Below are positions 1 to 9,640 of a DNA stretch of 64,000 nucleotides, piece by piece. The translations under genes were made by a program, and so were the position numbers. The first letter of the stretch is position 1. Each line of letters opens with the position of its first letter. The notes under the pieces were generated by a model, which worked only from the letters and a program-made list of their open reading frames with translations, had not been told where the DNA came from and made no database searches. The DNA is from Alphaproteobacteria bacterium. GTDB taxonomy: Bacteria > Pseudomonadota > Alphaproteobacteria > Sphingomonadales > Sphingomonadaceae. The stretch spans positions 101,539 to 165,538 of the forward strand of contig JAUIIG010000001.1 of NCBI GenBank assembly GCA_030431875.1, given 5' to 3'.

Positions 1-472
1 ACTGGTGCCGGTCGAGGAGATCGTCGACGCCACGATCTCGCTCGCGCTCATCAACGGGTACCGCCGCAAGATCGAACTCGATCTGGATATTCCAGGCAAC
101 CTGCCCTTGCTCCGCGTCGATCACGTGCAGGCAGAGCAGGTGCTGTTCAACCTCGTTCGCAATGCTTTCGAGGCGATGGAAGACGATCTCGACCACCCGC
201 ACAAGGTGCGCATCTCCGCGCATGAACTGGCTGGTGACAAGGTGGAAATTCTGGTCGAGGATTCCGGCCCCGGGATTGACCCCAAGGTTCGCGAACGGGT
301 CTTCGACAGCTTCGTCTCTACCAAGAGGGACGGCATGGGCGTCGGCCTCGCGATTTGCCGGCAGATCGTGGAGGCCCACAAGGGCCGCATCACCGCCGGG
401 GAAAGCGAGGCCCTGGGTGGGGCAAAGTTCAGCCTGACATTGCCGTCCGCGCCGCGCGAGCAGGGGAGCTAG
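1..472 (+). CDS. Sensor histidine kinase, C-terminal part (FixL-like), truncated by window start
   Basis: HATPase motifs (LVRNAFEAM N-box, EDSGPGIDP G1, GMGVGLAICRQIVEAHKG G2); directly followed by a FixJ-like regulator. Confidence 0.88.
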   Translation, partial: LVPVEEIVDATISLALINGYRRKIELDLDIPGNLPLLRVDHVQAEQVLFNLVRNAFEAMEDDLDHPHKVRISAHELAGDKVEILVEDSGPGIDPKVRERVFDSFVSTKRDGMGVGLAICRQIVEAHKGRITAGESEALGGAKFSLTLPSAPREQGS

Positions 473-475
473 CCG

Positions 476-1090
476 ATGGGAGAACGGCGCGTGCATATCG
501 TCGACGACGATCCCATGATCCGCAAGTCGGTAGCCTTCATGCTGGCGACCGAGGACATAGAGACCACCCAGCACGACTGTGCCGAGGCCTTCCTGGTCGC
601 TCTGCCCGATCTTCCCGAGGGTTGCCTGCTGCTGGACCTCAGGCTTGGCGAAACGAGCGGGCTCGAATTGCAGCGGCAACTGCACGAGATGGGCAGGCAG
701 ATGCCAGTCGTGGTGATGACTGGCCACGGTGATGTGCCCACGGCGGTTGCGGCGATGAAGGAAGGCGCGGTCGACTACATCCAGAAACCCTTCACCAAGA
801 CGCAGGTCATCACCGCGCTGCAACAGGCTTGCAACCGCATGGTGGAGGAAACTCGCTCTGACACCGAACGCGAGAACGCCCGGCGATTGCTGAAGCAGCT
901 GAGTCCGCGCGAGCACCAGGTTGTCGCCGGACTTGCCCACGGCAAGCCGAACAAGAACATCGCCTTCGACCTCGGCATCAGCCCGCGCACGGTGGAAATC
1001 CACCGTGCCAATGCAATGAAGAAGCTGGAGGTGCGCACCCTGCCGGACTTGCTGCACGTCGCATTCCTCGCCGGGATCATGGACGAATAG
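476..1090 (+). CDS. fixJ: FixJ-like response regulator (receiver + LuxR-type HTH)
   Basis: Receiver VHIVDDDPMIRKS/LDLRLGETSG/VVVMTGHGDV/DYIQKPF and C-terminal LSPREHQVVAGLAHGKPNKNIAFDLGISPRTVEIHRANAMKKL. Confidence 0.88.
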   Translation: MGERRVHIVDDDPMIRKSVAFMLATEDIETTQHDCAEAFLVALPDLPEGCLLLDLRLGETSGLELQRQLHEMGRQMPVVVMTGHGDVPTAVAAMKEGAVDYIQKPFTKTQVITALQQACNRMVEETRSDTERENARRLLKQLSPREHQVVAGLAHGKPNKNIAFDLGISPRTVEIHRANAMKKLEVRTLPDLLHVAFLAGIMDE

Positions 1091-1120
1091 GCCGGTCCGG
1101 CGCGGCTGGCATGGCTAAGT

Positions 1121-1135
1121 AAACCTACGTGGTTT
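1121..1135. promoter_or_regulatory. Inverted repeat AAACC-TACGT-GGTTT, candidate regulator site
   Basis: Perfect 5-bp arms with 5-nt spacer just after fixJ in a ~390-bp intergenic region. Confidence 0.35.
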
Positions 1136-1308
1136 CCCCTAGTCGGGCCGCTCCGACCTCAGGACTTCTACGCATTCCGGGCCAGATCCCGCCGGATTTG
1201 GGGCCAGCACGGCTGCCAATTCCCCGCATGGAAGATAAGTCATCAAAAACAGTATTTTGTGTCACTTCAGGTAACGCGAAGAGCAAACAAACTTAGTAAA
1301 TACCCTTA

Positions 1309-1346
1309 GGTTTCACGCCATTTTCGCAACGATCTTGCGTGAAACC
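1309..1346. promoter_or_regulatory. Inverted repeat GGTTTCACGC-N18-GCGTGAAACC upstream of flp
   Basis: 10-bp perfect arms read directly, between fixJ and flp. Confidence 0.5.
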
Positions 1347-1483
1347 ACGGGAATCTCCTTAATTGTTTCTACCTAGCCGGCTTGCGACCTTCCTCTCGTC
1401 CGATCTGCAAAAGGTCGTGACGAAATTGAACTGGCGGGGGGCACTTTTTGGTGACGCCGCTCGCTTCAACAGGAGTGGTTACC

Positions 1484-1672
1484 ATGAAGTCTTTCTTGCA
1501 CACCTTCATGCGCGATGAATCCGGTGCTTCGGCAGCCGAATATGCGCTGATCCTTGCCATCGTCGGTATCGGCATTGCCGGTGCAGCGCTCGGCCTCGCA
1601 ATCTCGATCCAGGGCGCGATGGATGATGCTTCCGACACGATCGACGAAAGCCGCGAGCTTCCCGCAGGCTGA
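1484..1672 (+). CDS. flp: Flp/Fap-type pilin
   Basis: MKSFLHTFMRDESGASAAEYALILAIVGIGIAGA: short leader then G/E prepilin-like hydrophobic segment; first gene of Tad locus. Confidence 0.9.
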   Translation: MKSFLHTFMRDESGASAAEYALILAIVGIGIAGAALGLAISIQGAMDDASDTIDESRELPAG

Positions 1673-1767
1673 TCAATAGCCACGGTGAGGCAGAGGAGGC
1701 TCCCGCGGCCCGGGTAAGGGGCCGCGGGGAGCACTCCGAACAGTCAACAATCTGACGGGAGGGTGTC

Positions 1768-2709
1768 GTGCAGACGCGCAACTGGGTCTTGCTGGCAATT
1801 GCAGCAGTAGTGGGCATCGTCGCGGTGATCATCGCCAATGCCTGGTTCTCCGGGATGGAGCAGCGGCAGGAAGGCGCCGAGGCTACCATGCGGGAGCAAG
1901 AGACGGTGCAGATCGTCGTCGCCTCGCAACCCTTGTCCTACGGCTCGGCGCTTTCCGATCAGAATGTCCGTTTGCAGTATTGGCCCGCCGCCTCGGTCCC
2001 AGAGGGTGCCTTCTCCACCGTGGACGAGGCCTTGCGGAACTCCCGGGTGGCACTTCGCCCGATGGTTCCGGGTGAGCCGGTGCTGGCCAGCAAGGTCAGC
2101 GGCGCCGACGGGCGGGCGACCATGGCCGCGCTTGTACCCCCAGGTATGCGAGCCGTGTCGCTGCCCGTCGACGCACTTCGCGGGGTCGGTGGCTTCGTTG
2201 TCCCCGGCAATTCGGTCGATGTCATCCTGACGCGACGTATCGCCGGTGCCGGAGCCCGGTCCGAAGACCTGCGATCCGACGTCATCCTTGAAAATGTGCA
2301 GGTGCTGGCTGTTGATCAGACCCTGGACGACAGCACCGGTGAGCCGCGCGTGGGCCAGACAGCGACAGTGGCGGTTTCGCTGATCGATGCCCAGCGGCTG
2401 GCCGTCGCGCAGGGCGTGGGCACCGTCAGCCTTGCCCTGCGCAATACCGGGGATGTGATCGTGCCTGAAGACGGGACGGAAATGCCCGCCATGGCGACGG
2501 TGACGGCAGCCAACCTGGGCGGTCGTGGCCCCTACATTCCCGCCGCCGCAGCTCCGTCCGTCCCCGTGACCCAGACCTTTGTCCGCCGCAACGACATCCG
2601 CGCCGAACCTGCCGCTGCCGAGCCTGCTCGCCCGACCGGCCCGCGCATGGTGATCGTCCGTGGCACCCAGCCGACCAGCTACCCGGTCGGTCGAGAGAGA
2701 GGTGAGTGA
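1768..2709 (+). CDS. cpaB: Flp pilus assembly protein CpaB (GTG start)
   Basis: N-terminal TM, SAF-like domain (VVASQPLSYGSALSDQNVRL), position after flp. Confidence 0.9.
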   Translation: MQTRNWVLLAIAAVVGIVAVIIANAWFSGMEQRQEGAEATMREQETVQIVVASQPLSYGSALSDQNVRLQYWPAASVPEGAFSTVDEALRNSRVALRPMVPGEPVLASKVSGADGRATMAALVPPGMRAVSLPVDALRGVGGFVVPGNSVDVILTRRIAGAGARSEDLRSDVILENVQVLAVDQTLDDSTGEPRVGQTATVAVSLIDAQRLAVAQGVGTVSLALRNTGDVIVPEDGTEMPAMATVTAANLGGRGPYIPAAAAPSVPVTQTFVRRNDIRAEPAAAEPARPTGPRMVIVRGTQPTSYPVGRERGE

Positions 2710-2710
2710 T

Positions 2711-4120
2711 ATGAAGTTCCCCAACGCCCTCGCGATTGCTCTCGCCGCAACTTCGTCCCTGGCGCTGGCCGCTCCGGCTTTCGGCCAGGAAGTCGAGGCA
2801 TCGGTCCACGCCGGAACGCTGGAAGTGCCGGTCGATCACAGCCTCGTGGTCAGCGCCGATGCGCCCATCGCCCGTGCCATGATCGGCAATGCCGAGATTG
2901 CCGATGTCATGCCGATCTCCGATCGCCAGATCTACGTGCTGGGTCGCACCTTCGGCACCACCAGCCTGACGCTCTACGACCGGCAGGAGCACGTGATCGC
3001 CGTGATGGACGTCTCGGTTGGCCCCGACATCAGCGGCCTGCGCACCCAGCTGGACCAGCTGCTGCCGGGCGAGGATATCAACGTCGGCCTGTCCAACGGC
3101 AATGTCCTGCTGACTGGCATGGTCAGCGATGCCGGCTCGGCAGCGCGCGCCGCGCAGCTCTCGCGCGCCTTTGCCGGTGACCGGGTGATCAACATGCTCG
3201 GCATGGGCGGCAGCCAGCAGGTCATGCTGGAAGTGCGCTTTGCCGAAGTCGACCGCACCATTGGCGAACGGCTGGGCGTGGGCGGCTTCGGTCTCAACGA
3301 CTCGGGTGATTTCAGCGCCGTGCTGGGATCCGGCGCCGGACTGGGGGCAGGCACGCTCGGCACTCCCGGAGTGCCCAGCAGTGCCCCCATCACCGATGCC
3401 TTCGGCATTATCAGCCACGCCTTCAGCATCGGCAGCCTGAATATCGACGCGACGCTCGACATGCTGGAACGGCGCGGCCTTTCGCGCACCCTGGCAGAGC
3501 CGACACTGGTCGCCCTGTCGGGTGAGCCGGCATACTTCCTGGCAGGCGGCGAATTTCCCATCCCCGTGGTGGCGAACTACGGCATCGGCCAGGCCGGGCA
3601 ACAGAACCTCGGCGTCGAGTTCAAGTCCTTTGGCGTCAGCCTCAGCTTCACGCCGACGGTGCTCGGCAACGAGGTGATCAGCCTGATCGTCGAGCCCGAA
3701 GTGTCCTCGATCGACGAGAGCACCACGGTGGCCATCAACGGCATCACCATTCCCGGCCTGCGCACGCGCCGTGCCCGGACAACGGTGGAACTGCGCGACG
3801 GCGAAAGCTTCGCCATCGCCGGACTGCTGAACGAGGAATTCCAGACCACGGTGCGGCAGGTGCCGCTGCTTGGCTCGCTGCCGATCATCGGTTCGCTGTT
3901 CCGTTCCACCAGCTTCCAGCAGGGGCAGACCGAGCTGCTGATCGTCATCACCCCGCGACTTGTGGCGCCGATCCGGCCCGAACAGGTGCGCCTGCCAACC
4001 GAGCGGATCGACCCGCCACGACCGGTCGACGTGCTGCTCGACGGCGAGGGCTATCGCCCGCGCACCATGGATGACCTGGAAGTCGAAACTTCAGCTGAGG
4101 AGACGGACTATGAATATTGA
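2711..4120 (+). CDS. cpaC: Type II/IV secretin, Tad pilus outer membrane channel CpaC/RcpA
   Basis: Secretin domain ending TTVRQVPLLGSLPIIGSLFRSTSFQQGQTELLIVITPRLV; BON-like N-terminal region. Confidence 0.93.
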   Translation: MKFPNALAIALAATSSLALAAPAFGQEVEASVHAGTLEVPVDHSLVVSADAPIARAMIGNAEIADVMPISDRQIYVLGRTFGTTSLTLYDRQEHVIAVMDVSVGPDISGLRTQLDQLLPGEDINVGLSNGNVLLTGMVSDAGSAARAAQLSRAFAGDRVINMLGMGGSQQVMLEVRFAEVDRTIGERLGVGGFGLNDSGDFSAVLGSGAGLGAGTLGTPGVPSSAPITDAFGIISHAFSIGSLNIDATLDMLERRGLSRTLAEPTLVALSGEPAYFLAGGEFPIPVVANYGIGQAGQQNLGVEFKSFGVSLSFTPTVLGNEVISLIVEPEVSSIDESTTVAINGITIPGLRTRRARTTVELRDGESFAIAGLLNEEFQTTVRQVPLLGSLPIIGSLFRSTSFQQGQTELLIVITPRLVAPIRPEQVRLPTERIDPPRPVDVLLDGEGYRPRTMDDLEVETSAEETDYEY

Positions 4121-4388
4121 TCGTCGCCGCCTTGTCCTGCCGGTGCTGCTTGTCGCGCTGGGGGGCTGCACCCAGGGCTTCGTCACTCATGACGAGCCGG
4201 TGATCGAATTTGGCGAAATGAACCGCCAGACCATGGCCGCGCAGGTCATCAATCCGGAACCGGAATACGACACCGAAATGCCCGTCACCAGCGCCGAGCA
4301 TGCCGCGCAGGCCGTGGATCGCCATGCGACCGATACGGTGAAGCCGCCGGAGCACGTTCCCAGCACTACGCCCAATTCGGGCAACTGA
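4110..4388 (+). CDS. Small lipoprotein in CpaD position
   Basis: MNIDRRRLVLPVLLVALGGCTQG lipobox; 92 aa between cpaC and tadG. Confidence 0.7.
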   Translation: MNIDRRRLVLPVLLVALGGCTQGFVTHDEPVIEFGEMNRQTMAAQVINPEPEYDTEMPVTSAEHAAQAVDRHATDTVKPPEHVPSTTPNSGN

Positions 4389-4412
4389 CCGGGAAGGGGG
4401 CAAGCGTCCGCC

Positions 4413-5930
4413 ATGGCCCGGGCATCACGCAAACTGATTTCGGATGCGACAGGGGCCATTCCGGCGCTCTACGCGATTTCGCTGCTGGCGCTGATCGCCA
4501 TTGCCGGCATCGCCTTCGACTACGGGCGGCTGATGACCATGCAGAGCGAGTTGCAGAACGCAGCTGACCAGGCCGCGCTGGCTGCCGTGACCCAGCTCGA
4601 CGGGCGCGACGATGCCATGATCCGCGCGCGCGCCGCCGCCACCGCCGCTTTCGCCAGTGCTGCCAGCAGCTACGTCAACGAAACGCGCGTGGCCGACGAC
4701 GGGCAGGGGCAGGCTATCACCGGCCTCAGCTTCACCTTCTACGATGGCTACGCCAACGACCAGCCGGGCAATGTCGTCGCCAGCGATGCCGATGGTGCCA
4801 ACGCCAAGGTGGTGCAGGTTACCGTCAACGACCGCGAGGTGTTCTACGCGCTCACCCCCGTGGTCGGTGCGCTGTCGTCGGGCGGGGTCGAGGCGGATGC
4901 CATGGCCATGCTGGAACGCGCGGTCTGCAACATGCCGCCGATCATGGTCTGCATCGAACGCGACGACTTCTTCCTGCCGACGCTGGAAGGATACGGCCTG
5001 CGCATGCGCTGGACCGACAGTTCGGTCGATGCCCTGGCGCCGGGCAATGTCGGCTTCCTCGATCTCTACGGCGAGCACGATTCGCAATACGAGCTGGGCG
5101 AAAATTCACCCTACAACGACTGCGGCCTGATCGAGGACGTGACCACCGAACCGGGCTTCCGCGCCACCGAGACGCGCGCGCTCAACACCCGCTTCGATAT
5201 CTATTCCAACCCACTGTCCTGCGATCCTTCCAACGGTGATTTCTGCCCGGCGCAGAACGTGCGCTCGAACCTCGTCTTCGAGGAAGAGAGCACGATCTCC
5301 ACCAATTCGCCGACCCCGCCGCCTCCCCCGGCCTGCGGCACCTTCGATGACCGTTCGCGCGCCCGCGAGCCGATGACGGCAGAAGAAGTGGCGCTGGCCG
5401 GCAGTTTCACCCGCGACGAGTGCTTCAATAACGGCACCTGCACCTACATGGGCGACGGTGCCTGGGACATCGACGGCTACCTCGCCCGCAACCATCCCGG
5501 CGTCAGCGCGTCGAGCTTTGCACGCGGCACGCGCTACGAGGTCTACCAGTGGGAGATCGCCAGCGGCGGCAGCCGCATGGACCCGCGCCTGGTCACGTCC
5601 GAGGTCGAAACGCGTGAACGCGGTAACAGCGGGATCTACGAACACACCTTCACCAACCGCTGCGTCTATCCGCAGCCGCAATTCGCCGCGCCGCTGGTGC
5701 CGAGCAATACCCAGAAGGATCGCCGCCTGCTGTCCGTCGCTGCCGTCAACTGCACAGGCCTGACCGGGCGTAGCGAGGTCGACATCCTTGGCTGGCTCGA
5801 CGTCTTCCTGATCCAGCCCGCCGACAGCGAAGAGACCATCCAGTCCGAAATCGTCGGTCCGGCGCTGCGTCCGGATAACCTGCCGACCTTCCAGTACTTC
5901 GGCCGCGACCGCGCGGTGTTGATCCGATGA
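4413..5930 (+). CDS. TadG-like pilus assembly protein
   Basis: N-terminal ATGAIPALYAISLLALIAIAGIAFDYGRLMTMQSELQNAADQAALAA (Tad N-terminal domain). Confidence 0.85.
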   Translation: MARASRKLISDATGAIPALYAISLLALIAIAGIAFDYGRLMTMQSELQNAADQAALAAVTQLDGRDDAMIRARAAATAAFASAASSYVNETRVADDGQGQAITGLSFTFYDGYANDQPGNVVASDADGANAKVVQVTVNDREVFYALTPVVGALSSGGVEADAMAMLERAVCNMPPIMVCIERDDFFLPTLEGYGLRMRWTDSSVDALAPGNVGFLDLYGEHDSQYELGENSPYNDCGLIEDVTTEPGFRATETRALNTRFDIYSNPLSCDPSNGDFCPAQNVRSNLVFEEESTISTNSPTPPPPPACGTFDDRSRAREPMTAEEVALAGSFTRDECFNNGTCTYMGDGAWDIDGYLARNHPGVSASSFARGTRYEVYQWEIASGGSRMDPRLVTSEVETRERGNSGIYEHTFTNRCVYPQPQFAAPLVPSNTQKDRRLLSVAAVNCTGLTGRSEVDILGWLDVFLIQPADSEETIQSEIVGPALRPDNLPTFQYFGRDRAVLIR

Positions 5931-6427
5931 CCCTGCGCGGCTTTCTTTCCGACCCCTCGGGGGCCTCCGCTGCAGAGCTGGCGCTGATGCTGCCGCTGCT
6001 GTTGGTATTGCTGTTCGCCGGTGTTGAAGGCGGTCACTTCATCTGGACCCAGCACAAGCTGACCGAAGCCGTGCGCGATGGTGCCCGCTATGCCTCGCGC
6101 CTGCCGGTTGAAGCCTACTGCATTGCCGGTTCTCCGGTGACGAGCGCCGGGACCATCGCCGATATCAAGCGCGTGACGCGGACCGGCCAGCTGGCCACTG
6201 GCGGCGCGGTCGCCGTCCCCGGCTGGAGCGAGGACGAGGTTGCCGTCGAAGTGGCCTGCGCCGCCTTCGTCGATACCGGGATTTACGACGATCTCGATAC
6301 CGCCGGACCGATCGTGACCGTGCGCGCCCACTCGGTGGCTTACCCATCGCTGTTCGGCAGACTGGGCGTGATTGACCCGACCATAACCATGACTGCCCGT
6401 TCCAGCGCAGCGGTGATCGGGCTGTGA
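5927..6427 (+). CDS. TadE-like pseudopilin/pilus assembly protein
   Basis: DPSGASAAELALMLPLLLVLLFAGVEGGHFIW TadE motif. Confidence 0.85.
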   Translation: MTLRGFLSDPSGASAAELALMLPLLLVLLFAGVEGGHFIWTQHKLTEAVRDGARYASRLPVEAYCIAGSPVTSAGTIADIKRVTRTGQLATGGAVAVPGWSEDEVAVEVACAAFVDTGIYDDLDTAGPIVTVRAHSVAYPSLFGRLGVIDPTITMTARSSAAVIGL

Positions 6428-7053
6428 GGGCGCTGCGGGCCTTCCTTGCCGATCGGCGCGGCGCAAGTGCGGCGGAATTCGCGCTGGTGCTGCCGCTGGC
6501 GCTGTTGTTCCTGTTCGGCACCATCGATGCCGGGCGCTACGCCTGGCTTATCAACCGCCTCGAAAAAGGCGCACAGGAAGGCGTTCGCTATGCCGTGGTG
6601 ACGGACGTGGTTCCCACCGGGCTCAACAGTTACAACACGGTTGGCCTCAATTGCGGCGGGCAGGTGCTGGAGGCATCGGACCGCATCTGCGCCGAGGCCC
6701 TGGGCACGATCACCTGCACCGCCGCCGGTTGCAGCTGCACCCAGGCACCGTGCCCTGCGCTGGGCGCCACCAACACCGCGGCGTTCCAGAATATCGCCAC
6801 GCGGGTCGCACGGTTTGCGCCGGTCGATGCTGGCGACATCTCGGTCTCCTATTCCGGTTCGGGGATCGGTTTTGCCGGCGATCCGGCGGTCACCGATTCA
6901 GGCGAGCCGCTAAGCGACATTGCCCCGCTTGTCACGGTCGAGATCGACGGGATCGAGATGCGCGCCCTGCTGCTGTTCGGTGGCGGCGTGACCATGCCGC
7001 GCGCGAGTTCCTCGATGACGCTCGAGGATGGCACCGGGACGGTTGGATATTGA
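6424..7053 (+). CDS. TadE-like pseudopilin/pilus assembly protein
   Basis: DRRGASAAEFALVLPLALLFLFGTIDAGRYAW TadE motif. Confidence 0.85.
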   Translation: MRALRAFLADRRGASAAEFALVLPLALLFLFGTIDAGRYAWLINRLEKGAQEGVRYAVVTDVVPTGLNSYNTVGLNCGGQVLEASDRICAEALGTITCTAAGCSCTQAPCPALGATNTAAFQNIATRVARFAPVDAGDISVSYSGSGIGFAGDPAVTDSGEPLSDIAPLVTVEIDGIEMRALLLFGGGVTMPRASSSMTLEDGTGTVGY

Positions 7054-7060
7054 GGACATC

Positions 7061-8242
7061 ATGAGCGAGTTCACCACCACATCCGTTGACCCGCAGAGCG
7101 GCGACAAGGGCGCTCCCGCCGGCCTCGCCATCGTTGCGTGCGGAGTAGAAATCGACCGGCTGAAGAACGCAGACGATTCCGGCCTGCTGGAAGGCGCGGC
7201 GCTGCATGTCCTCGAGGCTGACAAGGCTGTCCCGGCTGACATCCTGGCCGAAGCGCGCCTGCTGGTGCTTGAAACCGATCCAGCGATCCCGGCATCGCTG
7301 GACCGCATCCGCGCGATCCGCAGAGAACGCCGGGCCTTGCCAATCATCGCCGCCCTGCGCGGGATGGATGTTGCTGCCATGCGCACGCTGGTGCGCGAAG
7401 GCATTGCCGACGTCATCGAATTGCCCTTCCTGCCGCACGAGCTTTCCACGCTGGTGGCCGAAGTGGCCTCTCGGCTCGCCCCGGTGCCGGACAAGAGCGG
7501 AGTGGCGCCGCTGTTCGCCATCGTTGGCGGCGTGGGCGGCAGCGGCACGACCACGGTCATGACTCATCTCGCGGGCCACCTTGCGCAGGCGCACGACCTG
7601 CGCATCTGCGTGGTCGACCTCGACGTGCAATCCGGCGAGGTGGCCTACTATTGCGGCCAGACCCCGCGCGTGACCATCGAGGCGCTCATCGGTGCCGGCG
7701 ACCGGCTGGACACCGAGATCATCGCCAGCGCGACGCTCGATTCCGGCCACGGCTTCTGGCTGATCGCCGCGCCGGACAAGGTTTTGCCGCTGGACGAGGT
7801 GAAGGTGGACGAAGTGCTCACCATGCTGGCGATACTGCGACGCCAGTTCGACCTCGTCCTGGTCGACCTGCCGACCGACTGGACGAGCTGGGCACTATCC
7901 GTGGTCGACGCCTGCTCGCGGGTGTTGCTGGTGACGGACCTTTCGGTCGCCTGCCTGCGCCAGGCCAAGCGTCGGTTCGACCTGTTCGAAAACGTCGGCA
8001 TCGATCTCGACCGGGTGCGGCTGGTGGCCAACCGCATCGAGCACAAGCTGTTCAAGACCTTCAGCCTCGACGATGCAGCCGAGGCGCTGGGGCGCGATTT
8101 CATCGCCGCCTTGCCCAATGCCGGGCACGACATGACCGACGCGCAGGACGAGGGGCTGCTGCTGTTCGACGTCCACAAAAACACGAAGTTCGAGGATGCG
8201 ATTGCCCAACTGGGCAAGACGTTGCTGGACCAGGCGGAGTAA
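7061..8242 (+). CDS. cpaE: CpaE/TadZ-like ParA/MinD-family pilus assembly protein
   Basis: Receiver-like N-terminus, then VGGVGGSGTTTVMTHLAGHLAQAHDLRICVVDLDVQSGEVA MinD-like domain; between tadE and cpaF. Confidence 0.85.
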   Translation: MSEFTTTSVDPQSGDKGAPAGLAIVACGVEIDRLKNADDSGLLEGAALHVLEADKAVPADILAEARLLVLETDPAIPASLDRIRAIRRERRALPIIAALRGMDVAAMRTLVREGIADVIELPFLPHELSTLVAEVASRLAPVPDKSGVAPLFAIVGGVGGSGTTTVMTHLAGHLAQAHDLRICVVDLDVQSGEVAYYCGQTPRVTIEALIGAGDRLDTEIIASATLDSGHGFWLIAAPDKVLPLDEVKVDEVLTMLAILRRQFDLVLVDLPTDWTSWALSVVDACSRVLLVTDLSVACLRQAKRRFDLFENVGIDLDRVRLVANRIEHKLFKTFSLDDAAEALGRDFIAALPNAGHDMTDAQDEGLLLFDVHKNTKFEDAIAQLGKTLLDQAE

Positions 8243-8248
8243 GCGAAA

Positions 8249-9637
8249 ATGGCGAACTGGCACATCAAGAAGACGCCCACGGAAGAGGTTGCAGCACCAA
8301 GGGGGCAGGACCCCGCGCTGCTGCCCGATCCGTTCGAAGCGCCCCCCGAAGTCGACCCCGCCATCGCCCGCAACCTGCGGCTCAAGGTGTCGATCCACCG
8401 TTCGCTGCTCGACAAGATCAACCTGGCTGCGCTCGACCAGCTGAGCCGTGAACAGATCCGGGCAGAGATCGGCGATATCGTCGCCGAGCTGCTGGAGGCC
8501 GAAGGCGAACCGCTCAACGCCCGCGAACGCGAAGGGCTGGTGACCGAAGTGCTCGACGAACTGCTGGGCCTTGGCCCGCTCGAGCCGCTGTTGAAGGACG
8601 ATACGGTCACCGATATCCTGGTGAACGGCTACGACGAGGTCTTCGTCGAGCGGCATGGCCTGCTTGAAGCCGTCCCCACGCGCTTCCAGGACGACAAGCA
8701 CCTGCTGCGGATCATCCAGAAGATCGTTTCGGCTGTCGGACGCCGCGTTGACGAGGGTTCGCCCTATGTCGACGCCCGCCTTGCCGACGGCAGCCGCGTC
8801 AATGCGATCATTCCGCCCCTGTCGATCGACGGTCCGGCGCTGTCGATCCGCAAGTTCGCCCGCAACTGGATCAGCATGGATCGCCTCGTCGAACTCGACA
8901 CCATCCCGCAGGCCATGGCCGAAGTGCTCAAGGCCATCGTGGGGTCGCGCCGCAACGTGCTGATTTCGGGCGGCACCGGCTCGGGCAAGACGACGCTGCT
9001 CAATGCCATGTCCTCCTACATTGGCGGGCGCGAGCGCATCATCACCATCGAGGACTCGGCCGAACTGCAATTGCAGCAGCGCCACGTCGTGCGGCTGGAA
9101 ACCCGCCCGCCGAATATCGAGGGCAAGGGCGAGGTGACCCAGCGCAACCTGGTGAAGAACGCCCTGCGCATGCGCCCTGATCGCATCATCGTGGGCGAGG
9201 TGCGTGCCGGTGAGGCCTTCGACATGTTGCAGGCCATGAACACCGGTCACGACGGATCGATGACCACCGTCCACGCCAATACGCCGCGCGATGCCATCAG
9301 CCGCGTGGAGCAGATGATCGGCATGAGCGGCGTGGAGATCTCGCCCCGTGCGGCACAGGCGCAGATCGCCTCGGCAATGAACATCGTGATCCAGATCGAA
9401 CGCCTGGTCGATGGCCATCGCCGCGTGGTCAGCCTGTCGGAGCTGACCGGCATGGAAGGCGACACGATCACCCTGCAGGAAATCTTCCGTTTCAAGATCA
9501 CCGGCATGTCCGACGAGGGCAAGGTGCTTGGCCACTTCGAGGCGACCGGCATCCGTCCGCGCTTCCTTGATGTCACTGCCGCCTACGGCATCTCCCTGCC
9601 TGCCGAACTGTTCCGGCCTGACCGGGCCCTGGAGTAA
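8249..9637 (+). CDS. cpaF: Tad secretion ATPase CpaF/TadA
   Basis: Walker [21 protein letters not shown], Asp/His boxes [51 protein letters not shown]. Confidence 0.95.
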   Translation: MANWHIKKTPTEEVAAPRGQDPALLPDPFEAPPEVDPAIARNLRLKVSIHRSLLDKINLAALDQLSREQIRAEIGDIVAELLEAEGEPLNAREREGLVTEVLDELLGLGPLEPLLKDDTVTDILVNGYDEVFVERHGLLEAVPTRFQDDKHLLRIIQKIVSAVGRRVDEGSPYVDARLADGSRVNAIIPPLSIDGPALSIRKFARNWISMDRLVELDTIPQAMAEVLKAIVGSRRNVLISGGTGSGKTTLLNAMSSYIGGRERIITIEDSAELQLQQRHVVRLETRPPNIEGKGEVTQRNLVKNALRMRPDRIIVGEVRAGEAFDMLQAMNTGHDGSMTTVHANTPRDAISRVEQMIGMSGVEISPRAAQAQIASAMNIVIQIERLVDGHRRVVSLSELTGMEGDTITLQEIFRFKITGMSDEGKVLGHFEATGIRPRFLDVTAAYGISLPAELFRPDRALE

Positions 9638-9640
9638 GCC

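Noticed and set aside
1290-1312. CtrA full site upstream of flp (TTAG...TTAG)
   Set aside because: Half-site spacing does not match TTAA-N7-TTAA(C)
1430-1465. Sigma-54 promoter upstream of flp (TGGCGGGGGGCACTTTTTGG)
   Set aside because: Lacks the invariant GC of the -12 element at the required spacing
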